Part shown: piece after piece, positions 16,675 to 25,240 of the stretch
Layout: each line of letters opens with the position of its first letter
Position numbering within the stretch: the stretch's first letter is position 1
Program-made: the position numbers and the translations under genes
The notes under the pieces: generated by a model
Database searches by the model: none
What the model was told of the DNA's origin: nothing
What the model saw: only the letters and a program-made list of their open reading frames with translations
Assembly (NCBI RefSeq): GCF_003261635.1
Contig: NZ_QFXK01000026.1
Span: 1-64,000, forward strand
Direction of reading: 5' to 3'
DNA from: Kribbella monticola
GTDB lineage: Bacteria > Actinomycetota > Actinomycetes > Propionibacteriales > Kribbellaceae
DNA: 64,000 bases

Positions 16675-18000
16675 ATGTCCGATCAGCCGCTGCCGCGTTC
16701 CGTCCGGATCGGCTATGCCCTGGGCTCCGTCGCGACCGGCTCGTTCGCCACGGTGCCGGGCCTGCTGCTGCTCCCCTATCTCACCGACACCCTCGGCATC
16801 GCGGCCGCGGTGGCCGGCGCGATCGTGTTGTTGCCCAAGGCCCTTGATGTGGTGCTCAATCCGGTCGCAGGCAGGATCAGCGACCGGCATCACTCCCCTC
16901 TCGGCCCTCGTCGACCCTTCCTGCTCCGCGGAGGTCTGTCCCTCGCGGTGTGCTTCGCGCTGCTCTTCGCAGTACCGGATCTCGATTCGCAACTGTTCGA
17001 CGCGGCTTGGGTGCTGCTGGCGTTCCTCGGCTGCGCGACGGCGTACGCGTTCTTCCAGGTTCCGTACATCGCGATGCCCGCCGAGATCACCGACGACTAT
17101 CGCGAGCGCACCAGCCTGATGTCGTGGCGGGTCGCCGTGCTGACCATCGCGATCCTGATCAGCGGCGGCAGTTCGCCCGCGATCCGCGATGCGGTCGGCG
17201 GCCGCGACGGGTACCGGGTGATGGGTCTGGTCGTCGCGCTGTTGCTCACGATCGGCACAGTCGGCGCGTACTACGGAACGCGGCGCGCGCCCGTCGGTCG
17301 GCCGGGCGAGGCCACCGGGACGCTGCGCGAGCAGCTCCGGGTCGTAGCGCAGGCCGCCAACTTCAGGTGGTTGCTGCTCACCTTGATGCTGCAGGCGCTG
17401 GCCATCGGCTCGATGCTCGCGGGCATCGACTACCTCGCGCGCTACGTCCTGCGAGATCCCGGCGCCGCATCGATCGCCTTCGCCTGTGTGGTCGGTCCCG
17501 CGCTGGTGGTCAGCCCGGCTTGGCTTGCCGTGGGCAACAAGTTCGGCAAGAAGGCCGGTTTCCAAGCGGCTTCGGCCGTGCTCGCCCTTGGCGCGCTGGC
17601 GTTGCTACCGGCCGAGCACGTGCCCACCTGGTGCGTCTACCTCGCGACCGCTGTGGTCGGGATCGGGTTCACGGGCGTACAGGTCTTCCCGCTGGCGATG
17701 CTGCCGGATGTGGCGGCGGTCGACGCAGCACGCAGCGGCGTACGCCGAGCCGGCGTGTTCACCGGAATCTGGACGGCCGGCGAAACTCTCGGACTCGCGT
17801 TGGGGCCAGGGCTGTATGCGTTGGTGCTGGCCGCGGGCGGCTACGTGTCCTCGACCGGGCGGGATGCCGTTCAGCCCGAGTCGGCCATCACCGCGATTGT
17901 TGCCGGGATGTCCGTGGTCCCGGTGGCGTTGACGGTGGTCAGCTTCTTCACCTTGCAGCGGTACAGGTTGACGGCGGACGAAGTACTGGAGGCTCGATGA
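16675..18000 (+). CDS. MFS transporter, GPH (sugar:cation symporter)-like
   Basis: This 12-segment major facilitator protein of 441 residues starts SVRIGYALGSVATGSFATVPGLLLLPYLTD. It carries the GPH-type loop GRISDRHHSPLGPRRPFLLRG between helices 2 and 3 and VPYIAMPAEITDDYRERTSL after helix 4, as in MelB-like symporters. Its stop overlaps the ATG of the PLP enzyme gene (ATGA), so the two are co-translated. The transported compound is unknown; the partner enzyme hints at an amine or amino-acid-like substrate rather than a sugar, which is inference. CATGCT lies six bases upstream of the ATG. Confidence 0.85.
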   Translation: MSDQPLPRSVRIGYALGSVATGSFATVPGLLLLPYLTDTLGIAAAVAGAIVLLPKALDVVLNPVAGRISDRHHSPLGPRRPFLLRGGLSLAVCFALLFAVPDLDSQLFDAAWVLLAFLGCATAYAFFQVPYIAMPAEITDDYRERTSLMSWRVAVLTIAILISGGSSPAIRDAVGGRDGYRVMGLVVALLLTIGTVGAYYGTRRAPVGRPGEATGTLREQLRVVAQAANFRWLLLTLMLQALAIGSMLAGIDYLARYVLRDPGAASIAFACVVGPALVVSPAWLAVGNKFGKKAGFQAASAVLALGALALLPAEHVPTWCVYLATAVVGIGFTGVQVFPLAMLPDVAAVDAARSGVRRAGVFTGIWTAGETLGLALGPGLYALVLAAGGYVSSTGRDAVQPESAITAIVAGMSVVPVALTVVSFFTLQRYRLTADEVLEAR

Positions 18001-19430
18001 GTGACGTCCTGGCGCGGTTGAGGGCTTTGCAGGAAGGCGATCTGCCGACGCACGGCGGCAGCACGCTCGCCTATGTCTACGACTCGGGCCTCGCCGAAGC
18101 GGACGAGATCGGGCGACAGGCGCTCGCCTTGTACGGCGCGACGAACGGCCTGGATCCCACAGTGTTCCCGAGTTTGCGCACCCTGGAGAATGACCTCGTC
18201 GGCTGGGCGGCTCGCCTGCTCCAAGGTGGACCGGATGCAGTCGGCACGGTGACCTCAGGCGGCACCGAGTCGATCCTCCTCGCCGTCCAAACAGCCCGAG
18301 ACGCAGCCCGAAACGGCCGATGTACCCCGTCATCCGACACCGGGTCGCCCAGCATGGTGTTGCCGGCTACGGCTCATGCGGCGTTCTTCAAGGCGGCGCA
18401 CTACTTCGGGGTGCGGCCGGTGGTTGTCGAGGTGGATCCAGTGACGTTCAAGGCGCGTCCCGAGGCGATCGCGGCGGCCTGCGACGACAGCACCGTGCTC
18501 GTCGTGACCAGCGCTCCGTCGTACGCGCACGGCGTGGTCGATCCGGTGCCCGAGATCGCAGCGCTGGCGGCGGAGCGGGGAATCCGTTGCCATGTGGACG
18601 CGTGCATCGGCGGCTGGGTGCTCCCGTATCTGCGGGCCGACGGAATCCAGGTGCCCGAGTTCGACTTCGCAGTACCGGGGGTGACGAGTATTTCGGTGGA
18701 CCTGCACAAGTACGCGTACACACCGAAGGGCGCGTCGATCCTGCTGCATCGATCGGCTGAGTTGCGGCGGGCGCAGTTCTTCGCTCACGCCGACTGGCCT
18801 GGGTACACGATGCTCAACTCGACCACGCAGTCCACGAAGTCCGGTGCTCCGCTGGCAGCGGCATGGGCTGTCGTGCAGCACATCGGCGACGCCGGGTATC
18901 AACGACTCGCGCGGACGGCGTACGACGGCGCGGTGCGGCTCGCCGAGCTGGCCGGCGAGGTGGACGGGGTGACCGTGCTGGCGCGGCCGGCCACCACGTT
19001 GGTGGCTTTGCGCAGCGACGAGCGGGCCGACGTGTTCACGATTGCCGACGAGATGGCGGCGCTGGGGTGGTTCGTGCAGCCGCAACTGAGCTTCCGCGAT
19101 CAACCGCCGTCCCTGCACCTGAGCGTGAGCGCGGCGACCGCCGATCGGGTGGACGAGCTGGTCGCGGCGCTGCACACCGCAGTACAGAAGGCGCAGGAGG
19201 CCGGGCCGGTGCAGGTTGCTCCGGAGTTGGCCGCTGCGGCGGGTGGACTCGATCCGGCGACGTTGGACGATGCCGCGTTCGACGGATTGCTGGCGCTGGC
19301 CGGACTCGGGGACACCGGCGCGCTCCCGGATCGGATGGCCCCGGTAAACGCCCTGCTCAACGTCGCCCCACCCCGACTAAGAGAGGCCCTGCTGATCGCC
19401 TTCCTCGACCGCCTGATGCGCCCCACCTGA
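17997..19430 (+). CDS. PLP-dependent decarboxylase/lyase (sphingosine-1-phosphate-lyase-like)
   Basis: This 477-residue group II PLP enzyme contains GTVTSGGTESILLAVQ, the cofactor-stacking region PATAHAAFFKAAHYFG, HVDACIGGWVLP (Asp that binds the pyridine nitrogen) and the Schiff-base Lys in DLHKYAYTPKG. The order matches sphingosine-1-phosphate lyases and related amino-acid decarboxylases. A C-terminal extension (about 395-477) of helical Ala/Leu-rich sequence follows. It overlaps the MFS transporter gene by four bases, suggesting uptake or export of its substrate or product. The exact reaction is undetermined. Confidence 0.87.
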   Translation: MSDVLARLRALQEGDLPTHGGSTLAYVYDSGLAEADEIGRQALALYGATNGLDPTVFPSLRTLENDLVGWAARLLQGGPDAVGTVTSGGTESILLAVQTARDAARNGRCTPSSDTGSPSMVLPATAHAAFFKAAHYFGVRPVVVEVDPVTFKARPEAIAAACDDSTVLVVTSAPSYAHGVVDPVPEIAALAAERGIRCHVDACIGGWVLPYLRADGIQVPEFDFAVPGVTSISVDLHKYAYTPKGASILLHRSAELRRAQFFAHADWPGYTMLNSTTQSTKSGAPLAAAWAVVQHIGDAGYQRLARTAYDGAVRLAELAGEVDGVTVLARPATTLVALRSDERADVFTIADEMAALGWFVQPQLSFRDQPPSLHLSVSAATADRVDELVAALHTAVQKAQEAGPVQVAPELAAAAGGLDPATLDDAAFDGLLALAGLGDTGALPDRMAPVNALLNVAPPRLREALLIAFLDRLMRPT

Positions 19431-19615
19431 ACCGCTCCCCACCCAACAACCGCGAACCGACCCGACCCGACCCACCTCAACCGCCCCCACCCGACTGACG
19501 CGAATCCGCCCGATCCGACCCAGCTGAGCTATCCGGTGACGGCTGTTGCATGCTGGCGCGAGTGCGTTGGGCGGCGAAGTGCCCGTTTGTGAATGAGTGC
19601 GAAGGAGAATGCCGA

Positions 19616-20584
19616 ATGGTGACCGATCCGACCGCAGGTCCGGCCGCGTCGACGCGCGCGTTGCCACAGTCCGTGCTGATGCCGCTGACCGGGGCCGCGA
19701 TCTTCCTCGTGGTCCGGATCGAGCCCGGCGGCGAGGAGACCACCCGGGCACTGCTCGAGCGGATCACCGGGCTGACCCGCGGCATCGGTTTCCGCGTGCC
19801 GGACGGCGGGCTGTCCTGCGTGACGAGTATCGGCTCGGACGCGTGGGACCGGCTGTTCGACGCTCCGCGCCCGGCCAAGCTGCACCCGTTCGTGGAGCTG
19901 AACGGCGGTAAGCACCGGGCGGTCTCGACGCCGGGCGATCTGCTGTTCCACATCCGGGCCGGCCAGCTCGACCTGTGCTTCGAGCTCGCCCGCCAGGTGA
20001 TGAAGGAACTCGACGGCGCCGCGACGGTGATCGACGAGGTGCACGGCTTCAAGTACTTCGAGATGCGCGATCTGCTCGGCTTCGTCGACGGCACCGAGAA
20101 CCCGGCCGGCCCCGAGGCGGAGGACGCCGTGCTCATCGGGTCCGAGGATCCGCAGTACGCCGGCGGCAGCTACGTGATCGTGCAGAAGTACCTGCACGAC
20201 ATGAAGGCCTGGGACGCGTTGACGGTCGAGCAGCAGGAGCACGTCATCGGCCGCACCAAGCTGGAGGACATCGAGCTGACCGACGACGTCAAGCCGTCGA
20301 ACGCACACATCGCGCTGAACGTGATCGAGGACGAGGACGGCAACGAACTGCAGATCCTGCGCGACAACATGCCGTTCGGCTCGATCGGTTCCGAGGAGTT
20401 CGGCACGTACTTCATCGGCTACGCGAAGGACCCCGGCGTCACCGAACTGATGCTGCGGCGGATGTTCCTGGGCGAGCCGGAGGGCAACTACGACCGCATC
20501 CTCGACTTCTCCACCGCGACCACCGGCACGCTGTTCTTCACCCCGACCGCCGACTTCCTGGACGACCTCCCACCGGCGCCCTGA
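19616..20584 (+). CDS. DyP-type heme peroxidase
   Basis: This dye-decolorizing peroxidase of 322 residues is of the YfeX-like class. The distal Asp is in GFVDGTENP (the GxxDG motif), the proximal heme His is in NAHIALN, and the distal Arg lies in the last third. There is no Tat signal and no encapsulin-targeting tail (the end is DFLDDLPPAP), so it appears to be a free cytosolic enzyme. ATG at 19616 is chosen because AAGGAG (19602-19607) lies eight bases upstream. The 185 bases before it hold only short CCCGA-rich repeats. It is followed after 60 bases by the ligase gene. Confidence 0.9.
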   Translation: MVTDPTAGPAASTRALPQSVLMPLTGAAIFLVVRIEPGGEETTRALLERITGLTRGIGFRVPDGGLSCVTSIGSDAWDRLFDAPRPAKLHPFVELNGGKHRAVSTPGDLLFHIRAGQLDLCFELARQVMKELDGAATVIDEVHGFKYFEMRDLLGFVDGTENPAGPEAEDAVLIGSEDPQYAGGSYVIVQKYLHDMKAWDALTVEQQEHVIGRTKLEDIELTDDVKPSNAHIALNVIEDEDGNELQILRDNMPFGSIGSEEFGTYFIGYAKDPGVTELMLRRMFLGEPEGNYDRILDFSTATTGTLFFTPTADFLDDLPPAP

Positions 20585-20615
20585 CCGCGGTACGCCGATC
20601 GCGAATGACCGGAAA

Positions 20616-20638
20616 TTGTCGGTGCCGTGAGTGAGACT
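20616..20638 (+). promoter_or_regulatory. Putative DNA-damage promoter of the DNA ligase gene
   Basis: TTGTCGGTG (20616-20624), eight bases, GAGACT (20633-20638), six bases, then ATG at 20645. Every element and spacing matches the block before dinB at 988-1010. The match argues that the ligase begins at ATG 20645 and is leaderless. Confidence 0.55.
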
Positions 20639-20644
20639 GGGACC

Positions 20645-22474
20645 ATGTTGTTAGCCGATGTGGTCGCCACCTCCACCGCCTTGACCAAGACCCGGTCCCG
20701 CCGGGCCAAGGCGGATCTGATCGCGACCCTGCTGGTCAGCGCCACCGACCCGGAGGAGACGGCGATTGTCGTCACGTACCTGTCCGGCGAGCTGCGCCAA
20801 CGGCGTACGGGCGTCGGCTGGCGGACACTGATGGACGCGCCGGCGCCTGCGGAGACGCCCACGCTCACGGTCGAGGAGGTTGACCAGGCGTTCGCCGAGC
20901 TGGCCGAGATCGCCGGGGCGGGGTCACAGGCGAAGCGGCGGGCCGCGGTTGACGCATTGTTCGAGCGGGCGACGGCCGACGAGCAGAATTTCCTCCGGCT
21001 GCTGGTCGGTGGGGAGCTGCGCCAAGGCGCGCTCGACGGCGTGATGGCCGATGCGGTCGGCAAGGCGACCGGAGTTCCACTGGCGAAGATCCGGGCGGCG
21101 ACCATGTTGCGTGGTTCCGCCGCGCCGGTTGCGGTCGCGGTGCTGACCGAGGGTGAAGCCGGGCTCGACCAGTTCAAGCTGGAGGTCGGGCGCGGGGTGC
21201 AGCCGATGCTCGCCCAGTCCGCCACCAGCATCGCCGAGGCGATGGACAAGACCGGCAGCCCGGCGGCGATCGAGTGGAAGCTCGACGGCATCCGCATCCA
21301 GGTGCACCGTAACGGCGACGAGGTCATCGTCTACACGCGCACGCTCGACGACATCACCGGCCGCGTGCCGGAGGTCGTCACGGCCGTCCTCGAGTTGAAG
21401 GTCGACAAGATCGTTCTCGACGGCGAACTGATCGCGCTCCGCGCCGACGGCCGCCCGGAAGCCTTCCAGGTCACCGGTTCCCGTACTGCGACACGCGCCG
21501 CGACCGGGCCGGAGACGGTTCCCTTGACGCCGTACTTCTTCGACATCCTGCATTTGGACGGCAACGATCTGCTCGGCCTCGACAGCACCGAGCGGCATGA
21601 GTGGCTGACCAAAGTGATTCCCGAGGAGCGGCGGATCCCGCGGCTCGTCACCGACAACGCGGACGCCGGCGAGGCGTTCTTCACCGATGCGGTGAAGCGC
21701 GGGCACGAGGGCGTGATGGTCAAGTCGCTGTCGGTGCCGTACGAAGCGGGCCGGCGTGGGTCGGGATGGGTCAAGGTCAAACAGACGCACACGCTCGACC
21801 TCGTCGTGCTCGCCGCAGAGTGGGGACACGGGCGTCGTACAGGCTGGCTGTCCAATCTCCACCTCGGTGCGCGGGACGAGGTGACCGGCGAGTTCGTGAT
21901 GCTCGGCAAGACGTTCAAGGGGCTGACCGACGAGCTGCTGCGCTGGCAGACGGAGAAGTTCCAGCAACTCGAGGTACGCCGGGACGATTACACGGTCTAT
22001 CTACGCCCCGAGGTGGTCGCCGAGATCGCATTCGACGGAGTACAAACGTCGACGCGTTATCCGGGCGGAATGGCACTCCGATTCGCCCGAGTGGTCCGCT
22101 ACCGCGAAGACAAGACCCCCGACCAGGCGGACACAGTCCAGGCTGTCCGTGCCATTCACCAGCCCGCTGACAGCCAACAGCCCGAAGACGTCGATTCACC
22201 GCCTGCCGTCGCCGCTCCTCGACCGCATGCTGGCCTGCCAGACGAGACCCAGCGACCGGCCGGCGAGGACGGTCGTCCGGCGGGCGAGGACGGTCGTTCG
22301 GCGCAAGGAACCGGCGACGGCTCGGCCGAGGGCGGACGTTCCGCACAAGGAACCGGCGACGGCTCGACGGGCGAGGGTGGTCGCTCGGCGCAAGGAACCG
22401 GCGACGGCTCGACGGGCGAGGGTGGTCGTTCGGCGCGAGGAACCGGCGAGGGGAAGAATCGCGGGCATGACTGA
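20645..22474 (+). CDS. ATP-dependent DNA ligase (LigB-like)
   Basis: This ligase seals DNA nicks using ATP. The protein has an N-terminal DNA-binding domain (about 1-190), an adenylation domain with Lys212 in EWKLDGIRIQ (K-x-D-G), EGVMVKS (motif IV) and WVKVKQTH (motif V), and an OB domain with RYPGGMALRFAR. The last about 110 residues are a disordered tail of GRSAQGTGDGSTGEG repeats, unusual for the family. ATG at 20645 (609 residues) is supported by the shared damage promoter and by the usual MLLxDV opening; GTG at 20627 would add six residues. The gene end overlaps the methyltransferase start by eight bases. Confidence 0.92.
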   Translation: MLLADVVATSTALTKTRSRRAKADLIATLLVSATDPEETAIVVTYLSGELRQRRTGVGWRTLMDAPAPAETPTLTVEEVDQAFAELAEIAGAGSQAKRRAAVDALFERATADEQNFLRLLVGGELRQGALDGVMADAVGKATGVPLAKIRAATMLRGSAAPVAVAVLTEGEAGLDQFKLEVGRGVQPMLAQSATSIAEAMDKTGSPAAIEWKLDGIRIQVHRNGDEVIVYTRTLDDITGRVPEVVTAVLELKVDKIVLDGELIALRADGRPEAFQVTGSRTATRAATGPETVPLTPYFFDILHLDGNDLLGLDSTERHEWLTKVIPEERRIPRLVTDNADAGEAFFTDAVKRGHEGVMVKSLSVPYEAGRRGSGWVKVKQTHTLDLVVLAAEWGHGRRTGWLSNLHLGARDEVTGEFVMLGKTFKGLTDELLRWQTEKFQQLEVRRDDYTVYLRPEVVAEIAFDGVQTSTRYPGGMALRFARVVRYREDKTPDQADTVQAVRAIHQPADSQQPEDVDSPPAVAAPRPHAGLPDETQRPAGEDGRPAGEDGRSAQGTGDGSAEGGRSAQGTGDGSTGEGGRSAQGTGDGSTGEGGRSARGTGEGKNRGHD

Positions 22475-23165
22475 CGAGCAGATTCCGGACCCTGATCTTG
22501 CTTCGCGGCGGCTGGCGGCGGAATCGCTGGCTGCGAACGATCCGACCGGGTGGTTCGAGAAGTTGTACGCCGCGGCCGGCGAGGGTCGGGCGGTCGTGCC
22601 GTGGGATCGCGGTGGTGCGCACGCGATGCTCACCGAGTGGGTCGAGACGGCGGATCCGCAGGGGGAAGGCAGACGAGCGCTCGTCGTCGGCGCGGGGACT
22701 GGCTGGGATGCTGAGCTCGTGGCCGACCTTGGCTACGACACGATCGCGTTCGACATCTCACCGTCTGCGGTCGAAGCCGCGCGAGAGGCACACCCGGCGA
22801 CGAAGGTCGATTACATGGTCGCCGATCTGCTCCATCCACCGGCTGAATGGCAAGGGGCTTTTGACCTCGTCGTCGAGATTTACACCGTGCAAGCGCTACC
22901 GATCGAGCTGCAGGCGGACGCCATCAAGCAGGTCACCGCTCAGGTCCGCGTCGGCGGCACGCTCGTCGTGATCGCTGCCGCCCGCGACGAGGTCGACGGC
23001 GAAGAGATCCCGGACGACAAGGTCGAGGGCCCACCCTGGCCTCTCACCCGAGCCGCCATCGACGCCTTCGCCACCGGCGACGTCCGCCTCATCGACCTCG
23101 ACAAACAACCCAGCCCCACCGCCCCCACCAACCTCCGCTGGCGAGCCGAATACCTTCGCGACTAA
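22467..23165 (+). CDS. SAM-dependent methyltransferase (class I, thiopurine-type)
   Basis: This 232-residue class I methyltransferase has SAM motif I in ALVVGAGTGWDAELVADLG, the acidic ribose contact in TIAFDISPSAVEAARE, then VDYMVADLLHPP and FDLVVEIYTVQALP. The N-terminal WFEKLYAAAGEGRAVVPWDRG is characteristic of the thiopurine/thiol methyltransferase-like group. The start codon lies inside the end of the ligase gene, so it is translationally coupled to it. The substrate is unknown. A repeat-filled intergenic tract follows. Confidence 0.85.
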   Translation: MTDEQIPDPDLASRRLAAESLAANDPTGWFEKLYAAAGEGRAVVPWDRGGAHAMLTEWVETADPQGEGRRALVVGAGTGWDAELVADLGYDTIAFDISPSAVEAAREAHPATKVDYMVADLLHPPAEWQGAFDLVVEIYTVQALPIELQADAIKQVTAQVRVGGTLVVIAAARDEVDGEEIPDDKVEGPPWPLTRAAIDAFATGDVRLIDLDKQPSPTAPTNLRWRAEYLRD

Positions 23166-23280
23166 CCCACCGACGCGACTCCCCACGCGACGTCTAGAAA
23201 TACCCGCCAACCCACCTCACCCCCACGCGAGGCACACGAGGCGCGCGCGACCTCCTCCCCTCACCCGCGAGCCCCCGCCC

Positions 23281-23600
23281 TTCACCAAACGCCCGGCCCC
23301 GCGACCCCGCCGAACACCTCCAGCCCACGACCCGCCGCCCATCACCAAACCCCCGAGCCCGCGACCCCGCCGAACACCTCCAGCCCACGACCCGCCGCCC
23401 ATCACCAAACCCCCGAGCCCGCGACCCCGCCGAACACCTCCAGCCCACGACCCGCCGCCCATCACCAAACCCCCGCGGCCGCCACCCCGCCGAACACCTC
23501 CAGCCCACGACCCGCCGCCCATCACCAAACCCCCGCGGCCGCCACCCCGCCAATCACCTCGAGCCCGCGAGCCGCCGGCCTTCAGCTCATGCCCGGGGCC
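23281..23600. repeat. 60-bp tandem repeats, five full units
   Basis: A 60-base unit (core CACGACCCGCCGCCCATCAC, then CAAACCCCCG) recurs at 23281, 23341, 23401, 23461 and 23521, with a diverged partial copy after 23581 and another before 23281. The middle three are nearly identical; two variants differ at GAGCCCGCGA versus GCGGCCGCCA. The whole gap 23166-23873 contains no convincing gene. Minus-strand open frames give a 20-residue Gly/Trp/Arg repeat without family resemblance. Confidence 0.9.
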
Positions 23601-23873
23601 GACGACCTCGCCCATTTGCTCGAGCGTGCAGCAGGACGGTCGGTGAAGGCGCCAAGCGGAGGCGCACCTGCTCGGGTGCCAAGCCGCCGAGCACGTCGTC
23701 GTCGGTCGGGGCAGGCTTGTCAGTCACGCGCGAGGTGCACGGTCTCGCCTCATGCTGTGGGCGCGTGGGGCGAACTGCCCGGCTTAGGTTCGGGGCCTCG
23801 AGTGCTCGGCATCGGGGCGACGCCACCCGGGGCGTCTGAGGCAGCTTCGGGGCCGTTCGTGGTGCGAGCGGGG

Positions 23874-24227
23874 TTAGGCGGGTTGCCAGAGTTCTATGCG
23901 GTTGCCTTCGGGGTCGGTGACCCAGGCGAAGCGGCCGACGCCTTCGAGGTCTTGGGGGTCGCCGGCGATGTCGGCTCCGTTGGCGCGGAGTTGGGCGAGC
24001 ATCGCGTCGAGGTCACGGACGCGGAAGTTGAGCATGGTCCGCTGGGTGCGTGATCCGAAGTACTCGGTGTCGGATTCGAAGGTCGCGAAGACCGTCGGGC
24101 CGGATGCTTGCTCCCACAGGCCGTTCTCGTCGGTGTCGAGGCCGAGGCAGTCGCGGTACCAAGCGGTGAGGGCGGCCGGGTCGGCGGATCGTAGGAAGTA
24201 GCCGCCGATACCTTGCACACGTTCCAT
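23874..24227 (-). CDS. VOC/glyoxalase-fold protein
   Basis: This small vicinal-oxygen-chelate protein has 117 residues. It opens GIGGYFLRSADPAALTAWYRDCLGL, the classic beta-alpha start, contains RTMLNFRVRDLDAMLAQLRANGADI, and ends with VTDPEGNRIELWQP, the usual metal-binding Glu near the C-terminus. The fold occurs in glyoxalases, bleomycin-binding proteins and dioxygenases. The activity cannot be chosen from sequence. The 200 bases upstream of its start hold no gene. Confidence 0.85.
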   Translation of the reverse strand: MERVQGIGGYFLRSADPAALTAWYRDCLGLDTDENGLWEQASGPTVFATFESDTEYFGSRTQRTMLNFRVRDLDAMLAQLRANGADIAGDPQDLEGVGRFAWVTDPEGNRIELWQPA

Positions 24228-24430
24228 GCCGACATCCTGCCAGTACGGCGACGGACCGCGCTCGGCGTGGAGAGAATCGGATCAACCCCACGGCTAGGTC
24301 GGGGTGGCGGAGCTGCACACGCGGCGGTAGATGAGCGCGTTGCTGGGCGGAGCACACGGGGTGGTGGATGGGGCGGTGCTAGGTGGGCGCAAGGACTGCA
24401 GGCTGGTGGGTGGGCGTGGTGCTGGGGCTC

Positions 24431-25240
24431 CTATGCGCTGGGTGTTGGTGGGAGGGTGAGTTCCGCTAGCAGGCCGTAGTGGTCGCTGATGATGTTGTGG
24501 GGGTGGTCGAAGATGCGGTGGCAGGCCGTGACTGCGAGGGTTGGGCCGCCGTGGAGGGCGCAGCGGATCAGGATGTAGTCGATGCGGCGGTAGGGCCAGT
24601 CCCAGTCGTTGCTGTGGGGGTTGTCGGGGACGAAGGTGTGGCCCCGTTCGGTGGGGTTGGCGCTGGCCCATGCGTCGCGGTAGCAGACGCTCAAGTCGTT
24701 GACGACGTGTTTGCCGGTCCAGAACCGCATGCTGTCCGCGTCCGCTTCCGCATCGAAATCGCCCGCAACCAGGATGTGTCCCGGCTCGTGCGTCGCCAGA
24801 TCCTCGAGCATCTGCGCGGTGGCGGCCGCTTGGAGGCGTCGTTCTTGTTCGTGGTCGAGCTGCCAGTCGGGGAAGTGGTTCGCCAGCCAGATCCGGCCGA
24901 TCGGTTCCGGCGCGAGGATCTCGGTGATCAGGGCGGTGCAGGCGAAGTCCGTCGTACGGGTGGTCAGGTGGAGGTCGATCTCCTCGATCCGGCCGATCGG
25001 CCAGCGGCTCGCTGTGGTGATCCCCTGGCCGTCCGGTTCGCGTGCGGCTTGATGGACCACGTAGTACGCCGGATCGAGGAACTCCTGCGTCTGGTCGTAG
25101 TCGGCGGTGACGATGGTCTCCTGCAAGGTGATCAGGTCGGGGGCCAGCTCGGCGAACTCGCGAGCCAGGACGTCACGCCGAGTTGGCCAGTCGCCGCGGA
25201 CGCCCCAGACGTTGAGCGTGGCAAGGGTCAGAGTGCTCAT
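24431..25240 (-). CDS. Endonuclease/exonuclease/phosphatase (EEP) family protein, copy 2
   Basis: This 269-residue EEP-fold hydrolase starts LTLATLNVWGVRGDWP. It has the metal Glu in LITLQETIV, the Asp pair in VAGDFDAEADADSMRFW, RRIDYILI, and a final ISDHYGLLAEL with the catalytic Asp-His. It is clearly homologous to its upstream neighbour (shared GHTF, SVCYRDAWA, NHFPDWQL/NHLPDWQL), so the pair arose by tandem duplication. Its ATG overlaps the TGA of that neighbour (ATGA). The fold covers nucleases, phosphodiesterases and sphingomyelinases; the substrate is not decided. Confidence 0.87.
   Translation of the reverse strand: MSTLTLATLNVWGVRGDWPTRRDVLAREFAELAPDLITLQETIVTADYDQTQEFLDPAYYVVHQAAREPDGQGITTASRWPIGRIEEIDLHLTTRTTDFACTALITEILAPEPIGRIWLANHFPDWQLDHEQERRLQAAATAQMLEDLATHEPGHILVAGDFDAEADADSMRFWTGKHVVNDLSVCYRDAWASANPTERGHTFVPDNPHSNDWDWPYRRIDYILIRCALHGGPTLAVTACHRIFDHPHNIISDHYGLLAELTLPPTPSA

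Noticed and set aside
20560..20584. Encapsulin-targeting peptide at the end of the DyP peroxidase
   Set aside because: The C-terminus (DFLDDLPPAP) lacks the usual targeting motif and no encapsulin gene is near.
23281..23600. CRISPR array
   Set aside because: The units are contiguous 60-bp copies without unique spacers, and there are no cas genes in the window.
23194..23615. Minus-strand open frames of 119 and 132 codons over the 60-bp repeats
   Set aside because: They translate to a Gly/Trp/Arg 20-residue repeat in two overlapping frames with no ribosome site or family match, as expected from repeating DNA.
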